Notes: generated by a model from the sequence alone, not told the origin. A DNA stretch of 9,483 bases from Beijerinckiaceae bacterium (GCA_027346205.1 DAIESR010000577.1:1-9483), one strand, 5' to 3'; shown: positions 1-8,703, numbered from the stretch's first letter. Numbers and translations are program-made.

Positions 1-194
1 TGGTGAAATGCATCTATTGTGGCTTCTGCCAGGAGGCTTGCCCGGTCGATGCGATCGTCGAGGGGCCGAACGCTGAATTCGCCACCGAGACGCGCGAGGA
101 GCTTTATTTCGACAAGGATCGGCTGCTCGCGAATGGCAACAGATGGGAGCGCGAGATCGCCCGCAATATCGCGCTCGACGCGCCTTATCGATGA
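1..194 (+). CDS. nuoI: NADH-quinone oxidoreductase subunit I, C-terminal part (5' end outside window)
   Basis: NuoI is the ferredoxin-like subunit of complex I that carries two [4Fe-4S] clusters in the peripheral arm and passes electrons towards the quinone site. Only the last 63 or so residues are visible; the reading frame enters from the left edge with its first whole codon at position 3 (a GTG that reads as internal Val, preceded by what is probably the Met of a DMVKCIYCG motif). The cluster-binding pattern C-x2-C-x2-C-x3-C-P is intact at visible residues 3-14 ([12 protein letters not shown]), followed by VDAIVEGPN and a C-terminus ending in [10 protein letters not shown], which is typical of alphaproteobacterial NuoI. 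The stop is TGA at 192-194. It sits just upstream of nuoJ in the usual nuo order. The truncation is only the window edge. Confidence 0.97.
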   Translation, partial: VKCIYCGFCQEACPVDAIVEGPNAEFATETREELYFDKDRLLANGNRWEREIARNIALDAPYR

Positions 195-219
195 TGCCTA
201 GGACTATGACCCTTCTTTC

Positions 220-266
220 CGGCCGCGTCGTGGCCGCCTTCACCCGCTGCGCTTCGCGCACGCGGG
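220..266 (+). promoter_or_regulatory. Two potential hairpins in the nuoI-nuoJ gap
   Basis: The 93-nt gap between nuoI and nuoJ is the longest in this nuo cluster. It contains a small stem (CGGCC at 220-224 with GGCCG at 232-236, 7-nt loop) and then a stronger one: CCCGCTGCGC at 243-252 pairs with GCGCA plus GCGGG at 256-260 and 262-266, giving 10 base pairs around a TTC loop with C261 bulged. No T-run follows, so this is not an intrinsic terminator. It ends about 21 nt before the nuoJ ATG. A role in mRNA processing, stability or translation between the peripheral-arm and membrane-arm genes is inference only. Confidence 0.4.
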
Positions 267-287
267 GCTGCTGACGAAAGCCATCCG

Positions 288-896
288 ATGACCGCCGCTG
301 CCTTGTTCTTCTATCTGTTTTCGGCCGTGATGATCGCTTCGGCTTTTCTGGTCGTCACGGCGCGCAATCCGGTCCATTCGGTCCTCTTTCTCATTCTCGC
401 CTTCGTCAATGCGGCGGGGCTCTTCATTCTGCTCGGCGCCGAATTTCTGGCGATGATCCTCGTCGTCGTCTATGTCGGTGCGGTCGCCGTGCTGTTTCTC
501 TTCGTCGTGATGATGCTCGATGTTGATTTCGCGGAGTTGAAGCAGGGCTTTATGCAATATTTGCCGATCGGGGCGACGATCGGTGGCATCGTGCTGCTCG
601 AACTCGCCTTCGTGCTGGGGAGCTGGAGCATTGGGCCGGTGACGACGATGCATGTGCCGACGCCGACACCGCAGGGCCTATCCAATACCGCGGCGCTCGG
701 CTCGGTTCTCTACACGCAATATTTCTATCTCTTCGAGGCGTCTGGGCTTGTGCTGCTGACCGCGATGATCGGCGCGATCGTCTTGACCTTGCACCACAAG
801 GTTGGCGTCAAGCGCCAGTCGATCGAAGAGCAGAATGCCCGCACGGCGAAAGAGGCCGTCGAATTGAAGAAAGTGCCCTCACGGGCTGGGATCTGA
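288..896 (+). CDS. nuoJ: NADH-quinone oxidoreductase subunit J
   Basis: NuoJ is a small polytopic membrane subunit of complex I (mitochondrial ND6 counterpart) near the junction of the arms; its third helix carries the pi-bulge implicated in coupling quinone reduction to proton pumping. The 202-residue product starts with a hydrophobic helix, then [20 protein letters not shown] (about residues 25-44), the conserved helix-3 region [18 protein letters not shown] (61-78), and a late helix with [16 protein letters not shown] (about 153-168), as expected for the family. The C-terminal tail (about 171-202) is hydrophilic and rich in Lys/Arg/Glu. The ATG at 288 has only a weak GAAAG (276-280) as ribosome binding site, 7 nt upstream. 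The stop is TGA at 894-896, 17 nt before nuoK. A hairpin lies just upstream of the start. Confidence 0.96.
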   Translation: MTAAALFFYLFSAVMIASAFLVVTARNPVHSVLFLILAFVNAAGLFILLGAEFLAMILVVVYVGAVAVLFLFVVMMLDVDFAELKQGFMQYLPIGATIGGIVLLELAFVLGSWSIGPVTTMHVPTPTPQGLSNTAALGSVLYTQYFYLFEASGLVLLTAMIGAIVLTLHHKVGVKRQSIEEQNARTAKEAVELKKVPSRAGI

Positions 897-913
897 GAGC
901 GAGGGAGAGCGAC

Positions 914-1222
914 ATGTCGGTCGGACTCGGCCACTATCTCGTCGTTGCCGCGGTGCTGTTCACCCTTGGCGTCGTCGGCATTATCGTGAACCGCAAGAAC
1001 ATCATCGTGATCTTGATGTCGGTGGAACTCATCCTCCTGTCGGTCAATATCAATCTCGTGGCTTTCTCCGCCTACCTCGGCGATCTCACCGGCCAGGTCT
1101 TCGCGCTCTTCATTCTGACGGTGGCCGCGGCCGAGGCGGCGATCGGGCTTGCCATTCTCGTCACCTATTTCCGCAATCGCGGGACGATCGCGGTCGAAGA
1201 CGTCAATATGATGAAGGGCTGA
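914..1222 (+). CDS. nuoK: NADH-quinone oxidoreductase subunit K
   Basis: NuoK (ND4L counterpart) is a three-helix membrane subunit of complex I that contributes part of a proton channel with NuoJ and NuoN. At 102 residues it has the normal length for the family. The two membrane glutamates known to matter in E. coli (Glu36 and Glu72) correspond to Glu38 in the [18 protein letters not shown] segment and Glu74 in the [18 protein letters not shown] segment; both are present. The tail [14 protein letters not shown] is typical. The ATG at 914 has a good ribosome binding site, GAGGGAG at 901-907, 6 nt upstream. It lies 17 nt after nuoJ and 6 nt before nuoL, so it is certainly in the same operon. 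Confidence 0.97.
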   Translation: MSVGLGHYLVVAAVLFTLGVVGIIVNRKNIIVILMSVELILLSVNINLVAFSAYLGDLTGQVFALFILTVAAAEAAIGLAILVTYFRNRGTIAVEDVNMMKG

Positions 1223-1228
1223 GTTGGG

Positions 1229-3226
1229 ATGTATACGGCAATCGTCTTTCTCCCGCTGCTCGGCTTTCTCATTGCCGGCCTTTTCGGCCGGTTGATCGGA
1301 CCGCGCCCTTCCGAGATCGTGACGACGAGCTTTCTCTTCGTCTCCATGGTGCTCGCCTGGATCGTCTTTGCTGGCTTTTGGTCCGGCCAGTCGACCTTGA
1401 GCGTGCCGGTGCTCGGCGGCTGGATCACCTCGGGCGCGCTCAAGATCGATTGGGCCTTGCGCGTCGACACGCTCACCGCCGTCATGCTGGTCGTCGTGAC
1501 GACAGTGTCCTCGCTCGTGCATCTCTATTCGATCGGCTATATGCACGAGGACAAGTCGCGGCCGCGCTTCTTCGCCTATCTGTCGCTCTTCACCTTTGCC
1601 ATGCTGATGCTGGTGACGGCCGACAATCTTTTGCAGATGTTCTTTGGCTGGGAAGGCGTCGGTCTCGCCTCTTATCTTCTGATCGGCTTCTGGTATGAGA
1701 AGCCCTCCGCCAATGCCGCGGCGATCAAGGCATTTGTCGTCAATCGCGTTGGCGATTTCGGCTTCGCGCTCGGCATTTTCCTCGTCTTCGTTCTGACCAA
1801 TTCGATCAATTTCGATCAGATCTTCGCCGCCGCACCCGGCCTCGCGCATAAGACGATCCATGTCTTCGGCCATGACATGGACGCGATGACCATCACCTGT
1901 CTGCTGCTGTTCATGGGCGCGATGGGCAAGTCGGCGCAATTCCTTCTCCACACCTGGCTGCCGGATGCGATGGAAGGCCCGACACCCGTCTCCGCGCTCA
2001 TCCATGCGGCGACCATGGTGACGGCCGGCGTCTTCATGGTGGCACGGCTTTCGCCGCTCTTCGAGCAGGCGCCGGTGGCGCTTTCAGTCGTGACGGTGGT
2101 CGGCGGGCTAACCGCCTTTTTCGCGGCGACGGTCGGTCTCGTCCAAAACGACATCAAGCGCGTCATCGCTTATTCGACCTGCTCGCAATTGGGTTATATG
2201 TTCGTCGGCCTCGGTGTCGGCGGCTATTCGCTCGGTGTCTTTCATCTCTTCACCCATGCCTTCTTCAAGGCGCTGCTGTTTCTGGGCGCCGGCTCGGTGA
2301 TCCATGCGATGCATCACGAGCAGGACATGCGCAACATGGGTGGACTTGCCAAGAAGATCCCCGTCACCTTTTTGATGATGGTCGCCGGCACGCTCGCTTT
2401 GACCGGCTTTCCACTCACCGCCGGCTATTTTTCCAAGGATGCGATCATCGAGGCCTCCTTCGCCTCGCATCGGGACGGCCATTTCTTTGCTTTTCTGATG
2501 ATCACCATCGCGGCGGGCCTCACCTCCTTCTATTCCTGGCTGCTGATCTTCATGACCTTCTTCGGCAAGCCGAAATGGCAAGCCGGCGCGCATGGGCATA
2601 ACGATCACGCGCACGCCGCACATCACGCCGACGCCCATCATGGCGAGGCGCATCATGTCGATCCGCATGAATCGCCCAATGTCATGATGATCCCGCTTTA
2701 TTGTCTTGCTGTGGGCGCGATCTTCGCCGGCCTTATCTTTCGGCACTCGTTCATCGGCGAAGGCAGCGCGGAATTCTGGAAGAGCGCGCTGTTTTTCGGG
2801 CCTGACAATCATATTCTGGAGCAGATGGAACATGTTCCACATTTCGTCGGCCTGCTGCCATCCATTCTGATGGTCTTCGGCTTCCTTGTCGCCGTCTATC
2901 TCTACATTCTGGCGCCGGGAACGGCCACGCGCTGGGCAGAGACGAGCCCGCTGCTCTATCGTTTCCTGCTCAACAAATGGTATTTCGACGAGCTGTATGA
3001 TCTCATCTTCGTTCGCCCGGCCTTTTGGATCGGTCGGCTTTTGTGGCGCGGTGGCGATCAGAACATCATCGATCGCTTCGGGCCGGATGGCGTGGCCGCC
3101 CGCGTCGTCGACGTGACGCGCAGCGTCGTCAAACTGCAGACCGGCTACCTTTATCACTATGCGTTCGCGATGCTGATCGGCGTCGCCGCATTCGTCACTT
3201 ATTATCTTGCCCTGGGGCTGCATTGA
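1229..3226 (+). CDS. nuoL: NADH-quinone oxidoreductase subunit L
   Basis: NuoL (ND5 counterpart) is the distal antiporter-like proton-pumping subunit of complex I and carries the long lateral helix that runs along the membrane arm. The 665-residue product has the family hallmarks: Glu142 in the [14 protein letters not shown] segment (TM5), Lys234 in [20 protein letters not shown] (TM7), His259 in ALIHAATM, His339, His343 and Lys347 in [14 protein letters not shown], and Lys403 in AGYFSKDAI (TM12). The C-terminal part has KWYFDELYD followed by the lateral-helix region and a last membrane helix ending at residue 665. A histidine-rich segment (11 His in residues 455-480) is inserted in the loop after TM13. 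The ATG at 1229 follows nuoK by 6 nt with AAGGG (1214-1218) and GGG upstream. The TGA stop (3224-3226) overlaps the nuoM ATG, implying translational coupling. Confidence 0.97.
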   Translation: MYTAIVFLPLLGFLIAGLFGRLIGPRPSEIVTTSFLFVSMVLAWIVFAGFWSGQSTLSVPVLGGWITSGALKIDWALRVDTLTAVMLVVVTTVSSLVHLYSIGYMHEDKSRPRFFAYLSLFTFAMLMLVTADNLLQMFFGWEGVGLASYLLIGFWYEKPSANAAAIKAFVVNRVGDFGFALGIFLVFVLTNSINFDQIFAAAPGLAHKTIHVFGHDMDAMTITCLLLFMGAMGKSAQFLLHTWLPDAMEGPTPVSALIHAATMVTAGVFMVARLSPLFEQAPVALSVVTVVGGLTAFFAATVGLVQNDIKRVIAYSTCSQLGYMFVGLGVGGYSLGVFHLFTHAFFKALLFLGAGSVIHAMHHEQDMRNMGGLAKKIPVTFLMMVAGTLALTGFPLTAGYFSKDAIIEASFASHRDGHFFAFLMITIAAGLTSFYSWLLIFMTFFGKPKWQAGAHGHNDHAHAAHHADAHHGEAHHVDPHESPNVMMIPLYCLAVGAIFAGLIFRHSFIGEGSAEFWKSALFFGPDNHILEQMEHVPHFVGLLPSILMVFGFLVAVYLYILAPGTATRWAETSPLLYRFLLNKWYFDELYDLIFVRPAFWIGRLLWRGGDQNIIDRFGPDGVAARVVDVTRSVVKLQTGYLYHYAFAMLIGVAAFVTYYLALGLH

Positions 3227-4734
3227 TGTTCGGATTCGGCATTCTCTCCGGCCTCGTCTTTCTGCCCCTCGTCGGCGTTGCCTTCATCGTCGCCTTGCGC
3301 GGTAACGACGAGGCGAGTGTCAACAACGCCCGTTGGGCGGCGCTGATCACGACGCTCGTCGATTTTCTGTTGTCGCTTTATGCCTATTCGAAATTCGATA
3401 CGACTTCAGCGGCCTTTCAACTCGTGGAGCAGAAGAGCTGGTTCGGGTCCGGCCTCGTCTACAAAATGGGCGTCGACGGCATTTCCATGCCCTTTGTCAT
3501 CCTGACCGCCTTTTTGATGCCGATCTGTATTATCGCCTCCTGGCAATCGGTGACCTCGCGCGTCAAGGAATATATGATCGCCTTTCTCGTTCTCGAGACC
3601 TTGATGCTCGGCGTGTTCTGTGCGCTCGATCTTGTGCTCTTTTATCTCTTCTTCGAGGGTGGCCTCATTCCGATGTTTCTCATCATCGGCATCTGGGGCG
3701 GCAAGCGGCGGATTTACGCGAGCTTCAAATTCTTTCTCTACACGCTGCTCGGCTCGCTGCTCATGCTCATCGCTGTCATGGCCATGTATGGCGTTGCCGG
3801 CACGACGGACATTACAGTCCTGCTGAAGACGGTCTTCCCGTCGGCGATGCAGAAATGGTTGTGGCTCGGCTTCTTTGCGTCGCTCGCGGTGAAAATGCCG
3901 ATGTGGCCCGTCCACACCTGGCTTCCGGACGCGCATGTCGAGGCGCCGACGGCGGGCTCGGTCATCCTGGCCGGCATTCTCCTCAAAATGGGCGGCTACG
4001 GGTTTCTTCGGTTTTCACTGCCGATGTTTCCGGAGGCCTCGGCCTATTTCGCGCCGCTTGTCTTTGCTTTGTCCATTGTCGCCATCATTTACACCTCGCT
4101 CGTCGCCCTGGTGCAGGAGGATATGAAGAAGCTCATCGCCTATTCCTCCGTGGCGCATATGGGCTTCGTCACCATGGGTCTGTTTTCGATGACGGAGCAG
4201 GGCGTGCAGGGCGCGATCTTCCAGATGATCTCGCATGGCCTCGTCTCCGGCGCGCTCTTCCTTTGCGTCGGCGTCGTCTATGACCGGCTGCATACGCGCG
4301 AGATCGCGGCCTATGGCGGTCTCGTCGAGCGCATGCCGCTTTATGCCGTGGTCTTCATGGTCTTCACCATGGCCAATGTCGGTCTGCCGGGCACGTCGGG
4401 TTTCGTCGGTGAATTCCTCACCATGCTCGGCACCTTCCGATTCAACAATTGGGTTGCCGCGCTTGCCGCGACGGGCACGATCCTCTCGGCGGCTTATGCG
4501 CTCTATCTCTATCGGCGCATCATCTTCGGCGTGTTGGAGAAGCCAGCGCTCAAAGCCATGCTCGATCTTTCGCCGCGAGAGATTGCGATCCTCGCGCCGC
4601 TGCTCGTCTTGACGATTTATTACGGTGTCCATCCGGCGCCGATTCTCGACGGCACGGCCGCCTCCGTCGCTGGCCTCGTCCAGGGCTATCACACAGCGCT
4701 CGCGACGGTCGTGAAGACAGCCGCGCTCCATTGA
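3226..4734 (+). CDS. nuoM: NADH-quinone oxidoreductase subunit M
   Basis: NuoM (ND4 counterpart) is the middle antiporter-like proton pump of complex I. The product is 502 residues, the usual size. Key residues are in place: Glu144 in [21 protein letters not shown] (TM5), Lys223 in [20 protein letters not shown] (TM7), Lys254 in ILLKMGGYG (TM8), His311 in SSVAHMGFV, His337 in MISHGLVSG and Glu396 in [12 protein letters not shown] (TM12). The frame is open back to 3025, but the start at 3226 is chosen. That ATG overlaps the nuoL TGA by one base (TGATG), the N-terminus MFGFGILSG begins a normal first membrane helix, and the upstream extension is Arg-rich and simply reads nuoL in another frame. 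The stop is 4732-4734, 16 nt before nuoN. Confidence 0.97.
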   Translation: MFGFGILSGLVFLPLVGVAFIVALRGNDEASVNNARWAALITTLVDFLLSLYAYSKFDTTSAAFQLVEQKSWFGSGLVYKMGVDGISMPFVILTAFLMPICIIASWQSVTSRVKEYMIAFLVLETLMLGVFCALDLVLFYLFFEGGLIPMFLIIGIWGGKRRIYASFKFFLYTLLGSLLMLIAVMAMYGVAGTTDITVLLKTVFPSAMQKWLWLGFFASLAVKMPMWPVHTWLPDAHVEAPTAGSVILAGILLKMGGYGFLRFSLPMFPEASAYFAPLVFALSIVAIIYTSLVALVQEDMKKLIAYSSVAHMGFVTMGLFSMTEQGVQGAIFQMISHGLVSGALFLCVGVVYDRLHTREIAAYGGLVERMPLYAVVFMVFTMANVGLPGTSGFVGEFLTMLGTFRFNNWVAALAATGTILSAAYALYLYRRIIFGVLEKPALKAMLDLSPREIAILAPLLVLTIYYGVHPAPILDGTAASVAGLVQGYHTALATVVKTAALH

Positions 4735-4750
4735 TGATCGGAAGGCTTCC

Positions 4751-6184
4751 ATGACTTCGCTCTCCTTCGCGCTTGCCCATAGCCTTCCGGAAGTGATTCT
4801 GGGCGCGGGCGCCATCGTCCTCGTGCTGCTCGGCGCCATTCGCGGGCGCGACAGCGATGGTCCGATGACGGAACTCGCGGTCGGCATTCTGGGGCTCGCC
4901 ATTCTCGTCATTCTGCTCGGCAGCAAGACCAATGCGACGATCTACGACCACGCTTTCATCGACGACGCTTTCGGGCGCTTCATGAAAGTGCTGGCCTATA
5001 GCGGCTCGCTCGTCACTTTGCTCATGGCGCAGGATTTTCTCAGCAAGGCCAAGATCGACAAATTTGAATTCCCGATTCTGGTGCTTCTGTCGACGCTCGG
5101 TATGTCGATGCTGATTTCGGCCGCAGGCCTCATCGCGCTTTATCTCGGCCTGGAATTGATGTCGCTTGCGCTTTATGTGATCGCCGCCTTTCATCGCGAT
5201 GACAGAAGGGCGTCGGAGGCCGGCCTCAAATATTTCGTGCTTGGCGCTTTGTCCTCAGGCATGCTGCTCTATGGCGCTTCGCTGCTCTACGGGTTTGCCG
5301 GGACGGTTTCCTTCGCCGGCATTGCCACGGCGCTGAAGGGCACGCCGGGCCTCGGTGTCATCTTCGGTCTCGTCTTTCTTATGGCTGGCCTCGCCTTCAA
5401 AATGTCGGCTGTGCCTTTCCATATGTGGACGCCGGATGTCTATGAAGGCGCGCCGACGCCGGTGACGGCGTTCTTTGCCACCGCGCCCAAGCTCGCGGCT
5501 GTGGCGATCACCATCCGAGTCGTGATGACGGCCTTTCCCGGCATCACGCTGCAATGGCAGCAGATCGTCATCTTCATTTCCATTCTGTCGATGGCGCTCG
5601 GTTCTTTCGCGGCGATCGGACAGACCAATATCAAGAGGCTGATGGCCTATTCATCGATCGGCCATATCGGCTTCGCGCTGGTCGGGCTTGCCGCGGGGAC
5701 GCAGATGGGTGTCGCCGGCGTGCTGTTCTATATGAGCATCTATTTGGTGATGGTGCTCGGCACGTTCGCCGCCATTCTTTCCATGCGTGTTGACGGAAAG
5801 CCGGTGGAGCTGATCAGCGATCTTTCCGGTCTCGCCCGCACCGATGGCGCCATGGCTTTCTTCCTGGCGATGATGATGTTTTCATTGGCTGGTATTCCGC
5901 CGCTCGCCGGCTTTTTTGCGAAATTCTACGTCTTTAATGCTGCGGTCCACGCACATCTTTATGGCCTTGCGGTGATCGGATTTTTGACGAGTGTCGTGGC
6001 GGCGGTCTATTATCTGCGTATTGTCAAGATCATGTATTTTGATGAGCCGGTCGGCGGCTTCGACAAGGCCGCGCCCGTGCTTCGGGTGGTTCTCGCGATC
6101 ACCGGCGTGCTGGTGACTTTCTTCTTCGCCTATCCGGCGCCGGCGGTCGATGCTGCGAGCATAGCCGCCAAATCTCTATTCTGA
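4751..6184 (+). CDS. nuoN: NADH-quinone oxidoreductase subunit N
   Basis: NuoN (ND2 counterpart) is the proximal antiporter-like proton-pumping subunit of complex I, packing against NuoK. The 477-residue product is of normal length. The expected pumping residues are visible: Glu135 in YLGLELMSLALYV (TM5), Lys217 in AGLAFKMSAVPFHMWTPDVY (TM7), Lys247 in ATAPKLAAVA (TM8), and Lys391 in LAGFFAKFYVF (TM12), with the conserved NIKRLMAYSSIGHIGF at 293-308. Lys217 and Lys247 have the same numbers as in E. coli NuoN. The ATG at 4751 has a clear ribosome binding site, GGAAGG at 4740-4745, 5 nt upstream. It is the last nuo gene of the operon; birA follows 13 nt after the stop. Confidence 0.97.
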   Translation: MTSLSFALAHSLPEVILGAGAIVLVLLGAIRGRDSDGPMTELAVGILGLAILVILLGSKTNATIYDHAFIDDAFGRFMKVLAYSGSLVTLLMAQDFLSKAKIDKFEFPILVLLSTLGMSMLISAAGLIALYLGLELMSLALYVIAAFHRDDRRASEAGLKYFVLGALSSGMLLYGASLLYGFAGTVSFAGIATALKGTPGLGVIFGLVFLMAGLAFKMSAVPFHMWTPDVYEGAPTPVTAFFATAPKLAAVAITIRVVMTAFPGITLQWQQIVIFISILSMALGSFAAIGQTNIKRLMAYSSIGHIGFALVGLAAGTQMGVAGVLFYMSIYLVMVLGTFAAILSMRVDGKPVELISDLSGLARTDGAMAFFLAMMMFSLAGIPPLAGFFAKFYVFNAAVHAHLYGLAVIGFLTSVVAAVYYLRIVKIMYFDEPVGGFDKAAPVLRVVLAITGVLVTFFFAYPAPAVDAASIAAKSLF

Positions 6185-6197
6185 TCGAAAGCGACGC

Positions 6198-6995
6198 GTG
6201 GATCAGCCAAACCCGTTCCGGTTTACTCAGAGTATCGTCGATCAAGGATATCGGCTGTTCGTCTATGATGAGATCGGCTCGACCAATGATGAAGCAATGG
6301 CTCTGGCGCAGGCGGGTGATCCGGGCCGTGCGTGGCTGATTGCGAGGACGCAAACAAAAGGGCGCGGGCGCCGCGGACGGCAATGGGCATCGCTGCCCGG
6401 CAATCTTTATGCGAGCCTTTTACTGGTCGATGAAGTGCCAGCCATTCTCGCGCCGCAACTCGGTTTCGTGGCGGGCTCAGCGCTGGCACGTGCTTTGCGT
6501 GAATGTATTGGCGATGATATGCGCTTGCGGCTTAAATGGCCGAATGACATTCTCTTTGACGGCGCCAAGCTTGCCGGCATTTTGCTGGAGAGTTGCCAGC
6601 TTGGTGATGGCCGTTTCATTTGTATTATGGGCATTGGCGTGAATTGCGTCGCCCGCCCGAGCGATCTTCCCTACAGGGCGACGGCTTTGAACGAGACGGG
6701 TGCGCTACGATTTTCAGCGCAGGATGTTTTCCTTCACCTCTCCGGCACGCTTGCCGCGGCGCTCGATGTCTTTGCGCGAGGGGCTGGCTTTGATGCCATC
6801 CGTGAAGAATGGCTGGGCTTCGCCGCAGGCATTGGGGGACCTGTCAAGGTCGATACGCCTTCGGGCTCTATTGCAGGAATTTTTCGTACCATCGACGAGA
6901 CCGGTCGATTGATCGTCGAATGCGGCGATGCGCGCAGGATCGTAGACGCAGGCGACGTTTGGCTGGCCGAGCCTGCGGAAGGGTCTGTCGGATGA
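6198..6995 (+). CDS. birA: Biotin--[acetyl-CoA-carboxylase] ligase (BirA, single-function, no HTH)
   Basis: Biotin protein ligase makes biotinyl-AMP and transfers biotin to a lysine of biotin-dependent carboxylases in the cytoplasm. The 265-residue product has the catalytic motifs in order: STN at 28-30, the biotin/AMP loop GRGRRGRQW at 55-63, KWPND at 113-117, KLAGILLE at 124-131 and GIGVNC at 145-150, followed by a small C-terminal beta-barrel-like domain. There is no N-terminal helix-turn-helix, so it cannot act as a DNA-binding repressor like E. coli BirA. The start is GTG at 6198, with a weak GAAAG (6187-6191) 6 nt upstream; it leaves only about 23 residues before the conserved YDEIGSTN, so a later start is unlikely. 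It is 13 nt after nuoN, in the arrangement known from Rhizobiales, and probably shares the nuo transcript. Codon use looks slightly less GC-biased than in nuo. Confidence 0.95.
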   Translation: MDQPNPFRFTQSIVDQGYRLFVYDEIGSTNDEAMALAQAGDPGRAWLIARTQTKGRGRRGRQWASLPGNLYASLLLVDEVPAILAPQLGFVAGSALARALRECIGDDMRLRLKWPNDILFDGAKLAGILLESCQLGDGRFICIMGIGVNCVARPSDLPYRATALNETGALRFSAQDVFLHLSGTLAAALDVFARGAGFDAIREEWLGFAAGIGGPVKVDTPSGSIAGIFRTIDETGRLIVECGDARRIVDAGDVWLAEPAEGSVG

Positions 6996-7033
6996 AACAG
7001 GGCGGCGGGTTGAAGAAAAAAGGGCGGCGCTGA
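6992..7033 (+). CDS. Possible 13-codon coupling mini-ORF between birA and rnj
   Basis: An ATG at 6992 overlaps the birA stop as ATGA, and the mini-ORF ends with TGA at 7031-7033, which overlaps the rnj ATG as TGATG. The product would be MKQGGGLKKKGRR, a very basic 13-residue peptide. It has a purine-rich ribosome binding site, GGAAGGG at 6977-6983, 8 nt before its ATG. It also contains an A-rich AAGGG (7020-7024) placed to serve rnj. The overlaps at both ends and the ribosome binding site are seen directly. Translation and a role in coupling rnj to birA translation are inferred. A stop-start coincidence in a purine-rich linker is the main alternative. Confidence 0.3.
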   Translation: MKQGGGLKKKGRR

Positions 7034-8703
7034 TGCGCGAAGCTGTTGATGCACTTCTCTTCGTGCCGCTTGGAGGCCTCGGCGAGATCGGGATGAATCT
7101 CGCGCTCTACGGGCTTGGGCCCAAGGGCGAACGCAAATGGCTGTTGGTCGATTGCGGCGTCACGTTCGCTGGACCGCAGGAGGCGGGGATCGACATCATC
7201 GTGCCTGATCCGCGCTTCATCGGGCAGATCCAGCGTGATCTCGTCGGCGGTATCATCACCCATGCGCATGAGGATCACATCGGCGCCATTGCCGATCTCT
7301 GGCCTTGGCTCAAGTGCCCGCTTTATGCGACGCCCTTCGCTGCCGGACTCTTCGAAATGCGTGTGCTGAACGAGGCTGGCGCACCCGATATTTCGATCAA
7401 AGCCGTGAAGCAAGGCACTCGCCTCGTACTCGATCCTTTCGAGGTCGAACTCGTTCCAGTCGCACACTCCATACCCGAGGCCTGCGCCTTGGCGATCCGC
7501 ACCCGTCTCGGCACTGTTCTGCATACGGGCGATTGGAAGATCGATCCGGAGCCGGGGATCGGCGGGCGAACGGATACGCAAAGACTGATGGAGATCGGCG
7601 ACGAAGGTGTGCTCGCTCTCATCTGCGATTCGACTAATATTCTGCGCGATGGTGTGAGCCCTTCGGAAGGCGAGGTCGCAAAGACCTTGCAAGAGGTGAT
7701 CAAGGTGGCGCGAGGCCGAGTCGTTGTGACGACCTTCGCCTCCAATGTTGCGCGGCTGCGCGCGGTGGCTTTGGCGGCAGCTGCGGCGCGGCGCAAGGTT
7801 TTGCTCGTTGGCCGTGCCATGGAGCGCGTCGTCGCCGTCGCGCGTGATTGCGGCTATCTCGACGATGTTCCACCTTTCCTTTCGGCCGAGGCTTTCTCGT
7901 CTCTGCCGCGCGACGAAGTCGTCGTGCTCGCGACGGGTAGCCAAGGCGAGAGCCGCGCGGCAATTTCGCGCATATCGGAGGATGATCATCCGATCGTGAA
8001 GCTCGCGCCTGGCGACAGCGTGATCTTCTCCTCGCGGACGATCCCGGGCAATGAGAGGGATGTCGGGCGCATCATCAATAATCTTCTCAAGCAGGGGGTC
8101 GAGGTCATCACCGACCGCATGGCGCTCATCCATGCCTCGGGTCATCCGCGCCGCGATGAGGTCGCTCAATTCTATCAATGGATCAGGCCCAAGATCGCCA
8201 TTCCGGCGCATGGCGAGGAAGTCCATTTAACAGAGCATGCGCGATTGGCTCTCAGCTTCGGCGCTAGCCATGTCGTCAAGGCGCATGATGGCGACGTCGT
8301 GCTGCTCGCGCCGGGCGATCCAGGGATCATCGACCAGGCACCGACGGGCCGCCTCTGCAAAGATGGCAATACGCTCGTGCCGATCGGCGACGAAGTCTTG
8401 CATACGCGGCGAAAGCTTGCCTTTTCAGGCATTGTCACCATAGCCATGGCGGTCGATCGCAAGGGTGAGATGGTCGGCATTCCGGATGTTGTGCTGGCCG
8501 GCTTGCCACAGAAGACCGGCGCCGGGGCCGTGCTCGACGAAGTGGTCGATGATGCGGTTTTCCAGACATTCGACGGCCTGCCGCGTCCGCAGCGGCGCGA
8601 TTCAAATGTCGTTTCAGTCGCGATCGAGAAAGCTGTGCGCAATGCGGTTCTCGGCGCCTGGGGCAAACGGCCGGCTGTGCATGTCCTCATTATCGAGGTG
8701 TGA
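7033..8703 (+). CDS. rnj: Ribonuclease J
   Basis: RNase J is a cytoplasmic metallo-beta-lactamase/beta-CASP family ribonuclease with 5'-to-3' exonuclease and endonuclease activity in mRNA decay and rRNA maturation. The 556-residue product starts with FVPLGGLGEIGMNLALYG (10-27). It has the zinc-binding HAHEDHIG motif at 77-84 (His77, His79, Asp81, His82), His145 in VAHSIPEA, Asp167 in HTGDWKID, CDSTN at 198-202, the beta-CASP ATGSQGE at 300-306, HASGHPRRDE at 367-376 and PAHGE at 391-395 with His393. A C-terminal domain of about 100 residues follows, as in full-length RNase J. The ATG at 7033 has AAGGG 8 nt upstream and opens directly into the conserved N-terminus. It is the last gene of the plus-strand cluster, with a probable terminator right after its TGA stop (8701-8703). 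Confidence 0.95.
   Translation: MREAVDALLFVPLGGLGEIGMNLALYGLGPKGERKWLLVDCGVTFAGPQEAGIDIIVPDPRFIGQIQRDLVGGIITHAHEDHIGAIADLWPWLKCPLYATPFAAGLFEMRVLNEAGAPDISIKAVKQGTRLVLDPFEVELVPVAHSIPEACALAIRTRLGTVLHTGDWKIDPEPGIGGRTDTQRLMEIGDEGVLALICDSTNILRDGVSPSEGEVAKTLQEVIKVARGRVVVTTFASNVARLRAVALAAAAARRKVLLVGRAMERVVAVARDCGYLDDVPPFLSAEAFSSLPRDEVVVLATGSQGESRAAISRISEDDHPIVKLAPGDSVIFSSRTIPGNERDVGRIINNLLKQGVEVITDRMALIHASGHPRRDEVAQFYQWIRPKIAIPAHGEEVHLTEHARLALSFGASHVVKAHDGDVVLLAPGDPGIIDQAPTGRLCKDGNTLVPIGDEVLHTRRKLAFSGIVTIAMAVDRKGEMVGIPDVVLAGLPQKTGAGAVLDEVVDDAVFQTFDGLPRPQRRDSNVVSVAIEKAVRNAVLGAWGKRPAVHVLIIEV

Noticed and set aside
1275..1291. Perfect inverted repeat CCGGCC-TTTTC-GGCCGG early in nuoL
   Set aside because: It encodes ordinary conserved-region residues (AGLFGRL), and such GC palindromes are expected in this composition; no T-run or regulatory context.
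725..2005. A 426-codon open frame on the minus strand opposite nuoJ, nuoK and nuoL
   Set aside because: The product is dominated by Arg, His, Glu and Asp with no recognisable fold. It is the antisense shadow of GC-rich, hydrophobic nuo genes; similar shadows at 2108-3223 and 4015-4932 were rejected for the same reason.
3025..3225. N-terminal extension of NuoM by 67 residues
   Set aside because: The added residues are Arg-rich out-of-frame nuoL sequence; the ATG at 3226 overlapping the nuoL stop gives the family-standard N-terminus.
3333..4283. A 316-codon plus-strand frame inside nuoM
   Set aside because: Arg/His-rich translation in an alternative frame over an intact, fully conserved NuoM; no start context of its own.
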